From positions 1-64,000 of the forward strand of contig JBCDGG010000003.1 of the NCBI GenBank assembly GCA_038757905.1: DNA of 64,000 bases, given 5' to 3'. Positions 25,833 through 34,705 of this stretch are shown piece after piece (position 1 is the first letter of the stretch; every line of letters begins with the position of its first letter). The notes under the pieces are model-generated. The model did no database searches, was not told the DNA's origin, and saw nothing but the letters and a program-made list of their open reading frames with translations. This DNA is from HLUCCA09 sp038757905 (GTDB lineage: Bacteria; Pseudomonadota; Alphaproteobacteria; Rhodobacterales; Rhodobacteraceae). Made by a program: the position numbers and the translations under genes.

Positions 25833-26774
25833 ATGGCTCCGCGCAAGATCATCATTGATACCGACCCGGGGCAGGACGACGCCGTCGCCATCCTGCTTGC
25901 GCTCGCGTCCCGGGACGAGATCGAGGTGCTGGCGATCACCGCGGTGGCGGGCAATGTGCCGCTTCCCCTGACTGCGCGGAACGCTCGCGTGGTCTGCGAA
26001 TTGGCGGGCGAGAAGAGCGTGCCGGTGCATGCCGGATGCGACCGCCCCCTCGCTCGGGATCTGGTGACGGCGGAGCATGTGCACGGAAAGACCGGGCTCG
26101 ATGGCGCCGACCTGCCCGACCCGGTGACGGACCTCGCCGCGAGCCACGCGGTCGACGCGATCATCCACCATGTCCGGCGCGAGCCGCCCGGCACGGTCAC
26201 GCTGTGCCCGCTCGGCCCGCTGACCAACATTGCCACGGCCCTGCGGCGCGCCCCCGACATTGCCGAACGCCTCGGCGGGATCGTTCTCATGGGGGGTGCG
26301 TATTTCGAGGTCGGCAACATCACGCCCGCGGCGGAGTTCAACATCTACGTCGATCCCGAAGCCGCCGCCCATGTGTTCGCCTGCGGGGCCGAGATCACCG
26401 TTCTGCCGCTCGACGCGACGCACAAAGCGCTGATCACCCAGCCGCGGCTTGGCGCGATTGCCGCGCTCGGCACGCCGGTGGCGCAGGCGGTCGCAGGGTG
26501 GCTCGATTTCTACGAGCGTTTCGATCTGGAAAAGTACGGCGGCGCCGGCGGGCCGCTGCATGATCCTTGCGTGATTGCCTATCTGCTTGCGCCGGAGCTC
26601 TTCACCGCCCGGCATGTCAACGTCGAGGTCGAGACCGTGTCGTCGCTGACCCGGGGCATGACCGTCGCGGATTGGTGGGGCGTCACCGAGCGCCCGCGCA
26701 ATGCGCATTTCGTTGGCGGGGTCGATGCCGAGGGGTTCTTCGACCTGCTGACCGACCGGCTCGCCCGGCTGTGA
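25833..26774 (+). CDS. Inosine-uridine-type nucleoside hydrolase
   Basis: A 313-residue hydrolase splitting ribonucleosides into base and ribose. The calcium-binding signature DTDPGQDDAVA is at residues about 9-19, and MGGAYFEVGNITPAAEFNIYVDPEAA and the late active-site His segment (GPLHDPCVIAYLL) fit the IU-nucleoside hydrolase family. I chose the ATG at 25,833, preceded by AGGGAGG; a GTG two codons earlier overlaps that ribosome-binding site. It is followed 9 bp later by a GNAT gene. No nucleoside transporter is nearby, so substrate preference is open. Confidence 0.9.
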   Translation: MAPRKIIIDTDPGQDDAVAILLALASRDEIEVLAITAVAGNVPLPLTARNARVVCELAGEKSVPVHAGCDRPLARDLVTAEHVHGKTGLDGADLPDPVTDLAASHAVDAIIHHVRREPPGTVTLCPLGPLTNIATALRRAPDIAERLGGIVLMGGAYFEVGNITPAAEFNIYVDPEAAAHVFACGAEITVLPLDATHKALITQPRLGAIAALGTPVAQAVAGWLDFYERFDLEKYGGAGGPLHDPCVIAYLLAPELFTARHVNVEVETVSSLTRGMTVADWWGVTERPRNAHFVGGVDAEGFFDLLTDRLARL

Positions 26775-26783
26775 TGCGGCCCG

Positions 26784-27230
26784 ATGAGTGCTAAGCTCAC
26801 CCTCTGCGGCCCCGACGCCCTCGCCCGGCTCGATCCGATGGTCGCGGCGTTCCATACCGAGATGGCGTTCGAGAGCACGGCCGAGGATCGCGCCGCCGCC
26901 ATCGTCCCGCTGCTCGAGGGCAGCCCCTATGGCGCGGCCTATCTGATCGGTCCGGAACGGGCGCCGGTGGGGTATCTGGTCGTCACCTTTTCCTGGTCGC
27001 TGGAGTTCGGCGGGATGGACGCGATGCTCGACGAGATCTGGGTGCGGCCCGCAGTGCGGGGCCGTGGCATGGCGGCCGAGGCGATCGAGGCGCTGGTGCA
27101 GGCGCTCCGCCCCGCCGGGATCCGCGCCATCTCCCTCGAAGCCGAGCGCGGCGGGAAAGCGGCGCGGCTCTACGAGCGGCTGCGGTTCGTCGCGCGGGAG
27201 CGCTACCACCTGATGAGCCGGACGCTCTGA
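26784..27230 (+). CDS. GNAT-family N-acetyltransferase
   Basis: A 148-residue acetyl-CoA-dependent transferase. The acetyl-CoA pyrophosphate loop is visible as VRPAVRGRGMAAEAIEAL at about residues 87-104, and the C-terminal beta bulge region LEAERGGKAARLYERLRFV is typical of GNAT motif B. The acceptor is unknown. It begins 9 bp after the nucleoside hydrolase and is probably in the same transcript. Confidence 0.85.
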   Translation: MSAKLTLCGPDALARLDPMVAAFHTEMAFESTAEDRAAAIVPLLEGSPYGAAYLIGPERAPVGYLVVTFSWSLEFGGMDAMLDEIWVRPAVRGRGMAAEAIEALVQALRPAGIRAISLEAERGGKAARLYERLRFVARERYHLMSRTL

Positions 27231-27311
27231 GCTTGCGCCCCGGGCGACAGGCCCCATTTCTGCCCTAGGTCCCGTCCCGGGCCGGTAACTGGCCCCGCGG
27301 CCGGAGGATCC

Positions 27312-28760
27312 ATGAGCGACACTGCCACTGCCCTACGCTTCGATAACAGCTATGCCGAGCTGCCGGAGCGCTTCTATACCAAGATGGCCCCGACCCCGGT
27401 AAAGGCGCCGGAGCTCTTGTTGCTCAACCGGGCGCTGGCCGAAGATCTCGGGATCGATCCAGAAATCCTGCAGACGCCGGAGGGCACGGCCTGGCTTGCC
27501 GGAAACGCCATTCCGAAGGGGGCGGAGCCGCTCGCGCAGGTCTATGCCGGCCATCAGTTCGGCGGCTTCTCGCCCCAGCTGGGCGACGGCCGCGCGATCC
27601 TGCTGGGCGAGGTCATCGGCCGGGACGGGCAGCGCCGGGACATTCAGTTGAAGGGATCGGGCCGGACGCCCTATTCGCGAATGGGTGACGGGCGCGCCTG
27701 GATCGGCCCCGTGATCCGCGAGTTTCTTGTGTCAGAGGCGATGCATGCGTTCGGGGTGCCGACCACGCGCGCCCTCGCCGCCGTCGCGACCGGCGAGACC
27801 GTGGTGCGCGAACGCCCCTATCCGGGCGGGGTGCTGACCCGGGTCGCGGCCTCGCATCTGAGGGTGGGTACGTTCCAATACTTCGCCGCCCGCGGCGATG
27901 TGGAGGCGCTGCGCCTGCTCGCCGACTACGCCATCGCCCGGCACTATCCGCAGGCCGACGGCGCGCTGGGTCTGCTGGAGGCCGTGATCGACGCGCAGGC
28001 AAGGCTCGTTGCGCGCTGGATGGGGCTGGGCTTCATCCACGGCGTCATGAACACCGACAACACCACGATCTCCGGCGAAACGATCGACTACGGCCCCTGC
28101 GCCTTCATGGACAGCTATCATCCGTCCACCGTCTATTCCTCGATCGACCATGGCGGCCGCTATGCCTATGCCCGCCAGCCGGAAATTCTTGCCTGGAACC
28201 TGGCGCAGCTCGCCTCCGCGCTGATCCCGCTCATCGACCCGGACAGCGAGGCCGCCATCGAAAGAGCGCAGGCCGCGATCAACCGCTATCCCGATGCCGC
28301 GCAATCGGCCTGGCGCGACGTCTTCCGCGCCAAGCTCGGGCTGGCCACGGCCGAAGACGGCGACGCCGACCTTGCCATCGCCTTGTTGGAGCGCATGGCC
28401 ACCGCGAAGGCCGATTTCACCAACACGTTCCGCGGCCTCGCAGACGGCACGGCGCGGGACTGGTTCACCGACCGCGCCCCGTTCGAGGCGTGGGAACGCG
28501 ACTGGCGCGCCCGCATGGCGCGGGAGCCCGATCCGGAGGGCGCCCCGGCCCGACTGCGCGCGGCGAATCCGGCGCTCGTGCCCCGCAATCACCGCGTCGA
28601 GGAAGCCATCGCCGCCGCGCTCGAGGGCGATCTTGAACCGACGAGAGCCCTGCATAGCGCGCTGGCCACGCCGTTTGCCGATCTGACGGCGGCGACGCGC
28701 GCCTTTGCCGTTCCTCCGGAGCCGGAAGAAGTCGTCCAGGCCACGTTCTGCGGCACCTGA
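27312..28760 (+). CDS. selO: SelO, protein adenylyltransferase (pseudokinase fold)
   Basis: A 482-residue SelO/YdiU family protein that transfers AMP from ATP to Ser/Thr/Tyr of target proteins, linked to oxidative stress in E. coli. Family landmarks are VYAGHQFGGFSPQLGDGRAI near residue 78, the substrate loop KGSGRTPYSRMGDGRA near 113, GVPTTRALAAV, and GFIHGVMNTDNTTISGETIDYGP near 240, which holds the metal-binding Asn and Asp residues. A strong GGAGGATCC precedes the ATG. Slightly short for bacterial SelO, with the C-terminal selenocysteine/cysteine position reduced to FCGT. Transcribed alone, ending in a terminator-like hairpin. Confidence 0.93.
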   Translation: MSDTATALRFDNSYAELPERFYTKMAPTPVKAPELLLLNRALAEDLGIDPEILQTPEGTAWLAGNAIPKGAEPLAQVYAGHQFGGFSPQLGDGRAILLGEVIGRDGQRRDIQLKGSGRTPYSRMGDGRAWIGPVIREFLVSEAMHAFGVPTTRALAAVATGETVVRERPYPGGVLTRVAASHLRVGTFQYFAARGDVEALRLLADYAIARHYPQADGALGLLEAVIDAQARLVARWMGLGFIHGVMNTDNTTISGETIDYGPCAFMDSYHPSTVYSSIDHGGRYAYARQPEILAWNLAQLASALIPLIDPDSEAAIERAQAAINRYPDAAQSAWRDVFRAKLGLATAEDGDADLAIALLERMATAKADFTNTFRGLADGTARDWFTDRAPFEAWERDWRARMAREPDPEGAPARLRAANPALVPRNHRVEEAIAAALEGDLEPTRALHSALATPFADLTAATRAFAVPPEPEEVVQATFCGT

Positions 28761-28874
28761 TCGCCGCGGCCGGCGCGCAGCTCCGCTCCGACCGCGACGT
28801 GGCGCTCGAGGCGGCGCACCAGCCGCACGTCACCGGGAAGACAGGGCGGCGCGCGCCCGCGCGGGCCGTTCTTG

Positions 28875-28904
28875 GGGGCCGCGCATAGCGCATTCTGCGG
28901 CCCC
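28875..28904 (+). terminator. Terminator-like hairpin after selO
   Basis: Perfect 8-bp arms GGGGCCGC / GCGGCCCC with a 14-nt loop, 115 bp after the selO stop. No T-run follows. The rest of 28,761-29,061 holds no gene I can support; an AT-richer stretch at about 28,950-29,010 with a TTGACG is a likely promoter zone for the next gene. Confidence 0.45.
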
Positions 28905-29061
28905 GGCCCCTAGATCTTGATCCGGGCGCGGCGCAGCTGCAACGTTCACATCACGCTTCAACACTTTGACGTAGTTCCTTCTTTCTGCCCGCCAATTTCT
29001 CACTACGGTCGACACTCGCGGGCCCCGTACCGCGTACTGGTAAACCGGACAGGCTGGCCCA

Positions 29062-30492
29062 ATGGCGTATCGTATCCCGCTCTTTTCAGGTTTGAGCTAT
29101 GCATCCCGGCGCTTCTGGATCGGCGGCGTCGCCCTTGCCTGGGCGTTGGCGGCCTGCGCCCCCGCCCCGGCGCCGGATCTGGCGGAACGGCGCGCGGGCT
29201 TCGCCGGGCCCCTGCCCCCGATGAAGAGCTTTTCCGGCGCGCGCACGGCACCGACGATCCGCTCCAACCGCGAGATCGCTGCGGATTTCCTGGATCTGTC
29301 GTTCGAGATGGAGAGCGGGCGGCGCCTGATGGCGCTGTCGCGCTTCGAGGGGCCCGTTCGCGTGGCCGTGCGCGGCAAGGCACCGGCCAGCCTGGAGCCC
29401 GACCTCGCCGCCCTGCTGACGCGGCTGCGCTCCGAGGCGGGCATCGACATCGCCCGCGCCACGGACAGCGACGACGCCAACCTGGTGGTCGAGGTCCTGA
29501 CGCGCCGGGAGCTTCAGCGCCTCGTCCCGCAGGCGGCGTGTTTCGTCGTGCCGCGTGTGTCGAGCTGGGAGGAGTTCCGCCGCGAACGCCGGTCCCGCAC
29601 CGTCGACTGGACGACGCTGACGGAGCGCACGCAGGCTGCGATCTTCCTGCCGGGCGACGTCAGCCCGCAGGAGATCCGCGATTGCCTGCACGAGGAAGTA
29701 GCCCAGGCCCTCGGCCCGCTGAACGACCTCTACCGCTTGCCCGACAGCGTCTTCAACGACGACAACTTTCACACGGTGCTGACCGGGTTCGACATGCTGA
29801 TCCTGCGGATCACCTACGATTCCGCACTGCAATCGGGCCTGTCGCGCGCCGAGGTGGCGAGCCGTTTGCCGGGCGTACTGGCGCGTCTCAATCCGCGCGG
29901 ACAGGGCATTCCCGGCCGCCGCCCCGCGCCGACACCGCGCGAGTGGCAGGACGCCATAGAAACCGCGCTCGGGCCGCGCGCCTCCGGGCCGCAGCGGCAG
30001 GCCGCCGCCCGCAACGCCGTCCAGATCGCGCAGGCGCAGGGGTGGACGGGGCCGCGACGGGCGTTCTCGCTCTATGCGCTTGGCCGGTTGTCCCTGGGCA
30101 CCGATCCCGAGCTGGCCCTGGCGTCGTTCCTGGAAGCAGGCGCGATCTACCGCTCCCGGTCCGACACCCGCATCCAGGCCGCCCACGTGGCCATGCAACT
30201 CGCCGCGTTTTCGCTGAGCGCCGGCCAGATCGACAGCACCCTGGCCCTTGTCGAGGACAGTTTGCCCGCAGTCTCCGCCTCGCAGAACGCCGCCCTGCTG
30301 GCGACCCTGATGCTGATCCAATCCGAAGCGTTGGAGCTGGCGGGCCGGGATGGCGAGGCCGCGCGCGTCAAGGAGGAGGCCCTTGGCTGGGCGCGCTACG
30401 GCTTCGGCTCGGACGCGGTTGTCCGGGCCCGCGCGTCGGAGATTGCAAGTCTGGGTCAACCACGTCTTGCTCCGGCCCGATCCGGCGGATAA
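29062..30492 (+). CDS. DUF2927 lipoprotein
   Basis: A 476-residue exported protein of the DUF2927 family, common in Rhodobacteraceae and of unknown function. The N-terminal hydrophobic stretch ends in a lipobox (LAACAP, Cys near residue 33), so it is predicted to be an outer- or inner-membrane-anchored lipoprotein. The DUF2927 core spans about residues 65-300, with SNREIAADFLDLSFEMESG, SPQEIRDCLHEEVAQALGPLNDLY and the metal-like HEEVAQ segment. The C-terminal 130 residues look helical and TPR-like. Followed by two small membrane or exported proteins in the same direction. Confidence 0.85.
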   Translation: MAYRIPLFSGLSYASRRFWIGGVALAWALAACAPAPAPDLAERRAGFAGPLPPMKSFSGARTAPTIRSNREIAADFLDLSFEMESGRRLMALSRFEGPVRVAVRGKAPASLEPDLAALLTRLRSEAGIDIARATDSDDANLVVEVLTRRELQRLVPQAACFVVPRVSSWEEFRRERRSRTVDWTTLTERTQAAIFLPGDVSPQEIRDCLHEEVAQALGPLNDLYRLPDSVFNDDNFHTVLTGFDMLILRITYDSALQSGLSRAEVASRLPGVLARLNPRGQGIPGRRPAPTPREWQDAIETALGPRASGPQRQAAARNAVQIAQAQGWTGPRRAFSLYALGRLSLGTDPELALASFLEAGAIYRSRSDTRIQAAHVAMQLAAFSLSAGQIDSTLALVEDSLPAVSASQNAALLATLMLIQSEALELAGRDGEAARVKEEALGWARYGFGSDAVVRARASEIASLGQPRLAPARSGG

Positions 30493-30525
30493 GCCATCGG
30501 CGCTGACCTCCGGAGCGCGCCCAAC

Positions 30526-30690
30526 ATGATCATCCTTGCCGCCGCCCTGTTCGGCGCAGTTCTCGGCGCCTACCGCGCCCGTGCTCGGGGCGGAACCCGG
30601 GCGGATATGGCACAGTACGGAGCGGCGCATGCAATTGCCTTTGCGCTGCTGGGCCTGTTCGCCACTATTGCGCTGGAATACTCGCTCTAG
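30526..30690 (+). CDS. Conserved 54-residue membrane protein
   Basis: A small protein, MIILAAALFGAVLGAYRAR at the start and HAIAFALLGLFATIALEY at the end, with two hydrophobic helices joined by a basic turn (RARARGGTRADMAQYG). I recall near-identical short proteins, often unannotated, in Rhodobacteraceae. A CGGAG sequence lies about 11 bp before the ATG. It sits between the DUF2927 lipoprotein and the SH3 protein, all in one direction, suggesting a membrane-envelope operon. Function unknown. Confidence 0.7.
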   Translation: MIILAAALFGAVLGAYRARARGGTRADMAQYGAAHAIAFALLGLFATIALEYSL

Positions 30691-30738
30691 CAGGAGCCGC
30701 TGTCCCGCATTGCGGGCAGACGACACGGGAGGAGCCGG

Positions 30739-31035
30739 ATGGCCCGTAGCTTTCTTGGTGCAGTTCTGATCGCCACAGCGGCGCTCGGCAGCGCTCTCCC
30801 CGCCCACTCCCTGGAGCGGCGAGTGACGGTGACGGGGCTGGTGGGCGAAGAGATGCTGAAGCTCCGCGCCGGGCCCGGCACGGGCTTCCGCGTGATCGTC
30901 GGCCTGCCGGAGGGCACGGCGCTGATCAATCGCGGCTGCGAGCGGGTGGGCGGCACGCCCTGGTGCGAAGTCTCGCTCGAGGAGGTGCGGCGGCTGCGCG
31001 GCTATGTCTCGGGGCACTATCTGAAGGACGAGTAG
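30739..31035 (+). CDS. SH3-domain exported protein
   Basis: A 98-residue protein with a signal peptide (MARSFLGAVLIATAALGSAL, cleavage near PAHS) and one bacterial SH3b domain: LKLRAGPGTGFRVIVGLPEG followed by a Cys pair (C66 and C76) and GYVSGHYLKDE. SH3b domains usually bind peptidoglycan or other envelope ligands in the periplasm; the two cysteines may form a disulfide. GGGAGGAG precedes the ATG. Convergent with the sugar ABC operon. Confidence 0.85.
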   Translation: MARSFLGAVLIATAALGSALPAHSLERRVTVTGLVGEEMLKLRAGPGTGFRVIVGLPEGTALINRGCERVGGTPWCEVSLEEVRRLRGYVSGHYLKDE

Positions 31036-31167
31036 CGCCGCGCGGAGATGTCCGGCGCGCCGTCGCCCCACACCTCCCCCGCAACAGCCCCACAGGGCAC
31101 ACGAAACAGATGAGACAAGGGGCCGCCGGGTGACGGACTGACGGACGGCCTTTGCGGCCGCCCCGCC

Positions 31168-32325
31168 CTATCCCTTCACCGCGCCCGCCGTCAGGCCGCT
31201 GACGATCTGGCGCTGGAACACCATGACCAGCAGGAAGAGCGGCGCGGTGATCGATACGGCCGCCGCCACAGCTTCCACCTGGTCAGTCGTCGTCGTCTCA
31301 CGGTTGAAATAGCCCGCGATGGCCGGAACCATCGTCTGGTTCTGTGCATCGAGCAGGAGCGACGTCACCAGAATGTCATTGTAGGCCAACAGGAACGAGA
31401 ACAGCCCCGTCGTGATCACACCCGGCCACATCACCGGCATGATCACCCAGCGGAACGCCTGGAAATGCGTGCAGCCATCGACACGGGCGGCCTCGTCCAG
31501 TTCCGTCGGAATGTTCTGGAAGAACGAGCGCAGCATCCAGATCGTGAAGGGCTGGTTGATCGACACCAGGACCGCAATCACCGCCAAGGGCTGACCGTAG
31601 AGCGTCGGCGCGTTCTCTCCCAGGATCGGCGCCAGGATCTCGGCGGAGTTGATGAAGACCGGCAGATACCCCGCCACGAGAACCGTGTGCGGCAGCGCCC
31701 GGAAGACCAGCGCGATGATCAGGATCCAGAACGCGATGGTGGAGCCCGACCGCGCCAGCCCGTAGCCCGCCAGCGTCCCCACCGTGAGTGACACGGTCAC
31801 CACCCCGGCAGTGATCAGCATGGAGTTGAGGAAGTTGCGGTAGAACGCGTTGTCGACCCAGACCGACTGGTAATGCACCGTCGTCAGCCCCAGGACGGGA
31901 TCGCCGAGCGGACCGGCGATTGCATTCAGGCCGCCAAGGATCAGCGGCAGAACGAAGAAGAACACCACCACGAAAGCCAGCGCATAGGCGATGACACCGC
32001 CGACCCAGCCGATCAGAAGCAGGCCCTGGGGCGTGAACCGCGCAATCCAGCCCGGCAGATTCCGAAACGCGATGCGGATCGCCAGATAGAGCACGATGAG
32101 GCCCGCGATCATGTCGAGCACGGACAGCCCGTTGCCCGCCGCCCGCGTGGCCGGGCCCGTGATCACCTCCCACGGGCTGGCCGAGAACGCATCCACCGGG
32201 GATTTGAAGCTCATCACCGCGATCCAGAAGATCGGGAACGCAGCCAGCAGCAACCAGAAGGCCAAAAAGCCGCCGGAGAGGAACTTGAGCCAGATCGGCT
32301 GCCGCAGGGCCTTGGGCGTCGACAT
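31168..32325 (-). CDS. CUT1-type sugar ABC permease (MalG-like) with extra helices
   Basis: A 385-residue inner-membrane permease. The coupling EAA loop is clear (EAARVDGCTHFQAFRWVIMP near residue 285), as is the core ITAGVVTVSLTVGTLAGYGLARSG. It is about 100 residues longer than typical MalG: between the first helix and the core lies an insertion (about 50-140) with two additional hydrophobic segments, LDMIAGLIVLYLAIRIAF and GGVIAYALAFVVVFFFVLPL, so eight helices are predicted instead of six. Its ribosome-binding site (GAGGAGG) overlaps the stop of the upstream permease. Substrate unknown beyond a carbohydrate. Confidence 0.9.
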   Translation of the reverse strand: MSTPKALRQPIWLKFLSGGFLAFWLLLAAFPIFWIAVMSFKSPVDAFSASPWEVITGPATRAAGNGLSVLDMIAGLIVLYLAIRIAFRNLPGWIARFTPQGLLLIGWVGGVIAYALAFVVVFFFVLPLILGGLNAIAGPLGDPVLGLTTVHYQSVWVDNAFYRNFLNSMLITAGVVTVSLTVGTLAGYGLARSGSTIAFWILIIALVFRALPHTVLVAGYLPVFINSAEILAPILGENAPTLYGQPLAVIAVLVSINQPFTIWMLRSFFQNIPTELDEAARVDGCTHFQAFRWVIMPVMWPGVITTGLFSFLLAYNDILVTSLLLDAQNQTMVPAIAGYFNRETTTTDQVEAVAAAVSITAPLFLLVMVFQRQIVSGLTAGAVKG

Positions 32326-32337
32326 GGAGCGGCCTCC

Positions 32338-33360
32338 TCAGGACTTGCCGTGGTGGTCGCGCCAGGTGCGGCGCAGAAGCGGGATGAGCAGGATCACGAT
32401 GCCCACCATGGTCAGCATGGCCGAGGCCGACGCGCGCGAGATCGCGCGGTTGCCGGCATCGTCGGGAGTGAGCAGATCGTAGGTGAGCCATTGCAGCGTG
32501 ATGCGGTAGGCCTGCGAGGAGAAGCCGATGACCTCCTCGAAGGCGCGATAGGCATCCATCAGATGGATCAGCGCGACGAAGATGATCAGCGGCATCAGAT
32601 GCGGGATCACCACGTATTTCAGCCGCTCCCAGCGGCTGGCGCCGTCGATGATCGCCGATTCCAGCGTGTCCTGGTTCACCGTCTGCAGACCCGCGTAGAA
32701 GATCACGAAGGCGAACGGCGCCACGTGCCAGACGCGGTAGAACATCATCAGGATCTCGATGGCCCAGCCATTGGCGGCGACGGAGATGTCGGTCATCAGC
32801 CAGCCTTCGAGCAGCGCGGTGACGATCCCGTCGCCGTAGAACAGCCAGCGGATCGACAGCGCCCCGATCACGGGCGTGATGATGAAGGGCAGAAGCGAGA
32901 CGAAGATCACCGGGCCCTTGATCGCCTTCGCGGCGTTATTGACCGTAACGGCGATGGCCAGGCCCATCCCGATCACGAGCGGCAGGGTGATCAGTGTGAA
33001 GGTCAGCGTGAAGCGCAGCGCTTTCCAGAAGTCGATGCTCAGGATCGAGCCGAGCCCCGCGCCCGAAAACGCCTGCCCGAGCTGTTCGATGCCGAGCACG
33101 CGGGCATAGCTGAGAAAGCCGACCCATTCGGTCGTCGTCACCGGGTTGCCCGCCTCGTCCAGCACGGGCTGCGTCTTCATCTCGGTCACGCAGGTCTGTT
33201 CCAGGAACCCTGCGGTGCAGGTCTCGACCTCCACCTGCTGGACGACGGGTTGCGTGATCTGAAAGCTCTGCAGAAACACGCTGGCGAGCGGGAACGCGAT
33301 GAAGATCAGCATCAGCACCATCGACGGCGCGACGAACCAGAGGAATGTGCGGAACTTCAT
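32338..33360 (-). CDS. CUT1-type sugar ABC permease (MalF-like)
   Basis: A 340-residue permease with six main helices and the coupling loop DGASRWERLKYVVIPHL near residue 245. A periplasmic insertion of about 60 residues (about 35-95) follows the first helix and contains two cysteines (ETCTAGFLEQTC), likely disulfide-bonded. The ATG at 33,360 (MKFRTFLWFVAPSM) has CGGAGA upstream; the longer frame to 33,426 is intergenic. It is third in the minus operon ATPase, binding protein, MalF-like, MalG-like. Confidence 0.92.
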   Translation of the reverse strand: MKFRTFLWFVAPSMVLMLIFIAFPLASVFLQSFQITQPVVQQVEVETCTAGFLEQTCVTEMKTQPVLDEAGNPVTTTEWVGFLSYARVLGIEQLGQAFSGAGLGSILSIDFWKALRFTLTFTLITLPLVIGMGLAIAVTVNNAAKAIKGPVIFVSLLPFIITPVIGALSIRWLFYGDGIVTALLEGWLMTDISVAANGWAIEILMMFYRVWHVAPFAFVIFYAGLQTVNQDTLESAIIDGASRWERLKYVVIPHLMPLIIFVALIHLMDAYRAFEEVIGFSSQAYRITLQWLTYDLLTPDDAGNRAISRASASAMLTMVGIVILLIPLLRRTWRDHHGKS

Positions 33361-33453
33361 GGCGGTCTCCGGGGGGCTGCCCTGCGCGGCGGCGCGATGA
33401 GGCAAAAGGGGCCGGGCCGCGCCCAACGGGCGGCCCGGCGGAGGGAGGTGGCG

Positions 33454-34677
33454 CTACTCGGCGAGCCCGGCCTCGGCCGCGGCGGTCAGGTAGGCATCCT
33501 GGATCGCCGCGAGGGTCGCGGCCGCGTCACGCTCGCCCGTGAAGAAGGCGGGCAGCTCATTGCCAAGTGCGGTGTGCATCAGGCCCATCTCGCTCGACGA
33601 GGGGTAGGACGGCGGCGGCGGCGAAGCGGTGGCGGCGGCAATGGCCCCCGCGGCCAGGCGCGTGGGCTCGTAGCCCTCCACAAGCCAGATGGCGGCATCG
33701 TTCGCGCCGGTCACCATCTCGGCGTCCATGCCTTCCATGGCGACGCGGAACGCGGCCTCCGCCACATCGTCGGGGATGTTCTGGGCGATCACGATGCCGT
33801 CCCACCACAGGGTGGTGGCCGGGCTGCCGCCCGCCATCGCAAGGGGGGCCGCGGCGCCGTTGACCATGCCGACGACCTGGCTTTCCTCGGCGTTGTCCAT
33901 CGCACCGCCGCGCGAGGCCCAGAGGTTCGCCATTGCGATTTTGCCCTGCTGGAACTGCTGCTGCACGTAGGTCGAGTCCGACACCAGAACCTCGGGGTCG
34001 GTGAACTCGGTCAGGGCCATCATCGTACCGAGCGCATTCATCGCCGGTTCCGAGGATCCGATGGTTTCGAACGCATCCCCCGTGAACGCGCCGCCATAGC
34101 CGGCATACATGTTCACGAAGTCCTGGGCGAGGTTCCAGCCGGACTTCATCGTCATGCCGAGCGGGTATTCGACGACGCCCGCCTCCTGGATTGCAGCTGC
34201 CGCGGCGAGCACCTCGTCATAGGTGGTCGGCACGTCGAGGCCCAGATCGTCGAAGATGTCCTGACGGTACATCAGGTGCTGCACGTTCACCATCATCGCC
34301 ACGGCCATCGTCTCGCCGTCGATCTTGATCAGCTGATTGGGGCGCAGGTTCTGGCCGTACTTGGCGATCAGATCGTCGAGCGGCCGGATGGTGCCTTCGT
34401 TCAGAAGCGGCGTGATCGTGCCGTTGGCCACGCCGCCAATCGCGTAGAGCCAGGGGTTGGCCGCGAAGGCCGACGGTTGCTTCTGACGAAACTCCTGATC
34501 GAGTTCGGCTTCGAAGTTGCCGCACTCGGCCATGGCATCCGTCGCGGCCTTCCACGCTTCGAACCCGGCCGAAAGCGACGAGACCGGGATCTCGTTCTCG
34601 AAGGCGCAGGCCCAGGCGCCCGAGGCGGTCAGGCCGACGACCCCCGCCATTAGGATGGATTTCACGGTCATTCTCAT
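33454..34677 (-). CDS. Extracellular sugar-binding protein
   Basis: A 407-residue periplasmic receptor with a signal peptide ending near SGAWA, leaving a mature protein that begins with a Cys (CAFENEIPV). A lipobox is not convincing, so the Cys may pair with C52. The fold is of the cluster B/maltose-binding type, with PWLYAIGGVANGTITPLLN, YRQDIFDDLGLDVPTTYDEVL and ANLWASRGGAMD marking the two lobes. AGGGAGCA precedes the ATG. It belongs to a four-gene ABC operon with a divergent epimerase gene, so a sugar is likely; identity unknown. Confidence 0.88.
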   Translation of the reverse strand: MRMTVKSILMAGVVGLTASGAWACAFENEIPVSSLSAGFEAWKAATDAMAECGNFEAELDQEFRQKQPSAFAANPWLYAIGGVANGTITPLLNEGTIRPLDDLIAKYGQNLRPNQLIKIDGETMAVAMMVNVQHLMYRQDIFDDLGLDVPTTYDEVLAAAAAIQEAGVVEYPLGMTMKSGWNLAQDFVNMYAGYGGAFTGDAFETIGSSEPAMNALGTMMALTEFTDPEVLVSDSTYVQQQFQQGKIAMANLWASRGGAMDNAEESQVVGMVNGAAAPLAMAGGSPATTLWWDGIVIAQNIPDDVAEAAFRVAMEGMDAEMVTGANDAAIWLVEGYEPTRLAAGAIAAATASPPPPSYPSSSEMGLMHTALGNELPAFFTGERDAAATLAAIQDAYLTAAAEAGLAE

Positions 34678-34705
34678 TGCTCCCTGTTCTTGCGCGGCGC
34701 GGGGC

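Noticed and set aside
31873..34653. 926-codon plus-strand frame opposite the sugar ABC operon
   Set aside because: Spans three unrelated minus-strand genes and their gaps, with His/Arg/Gly-rich low-complexity composition.
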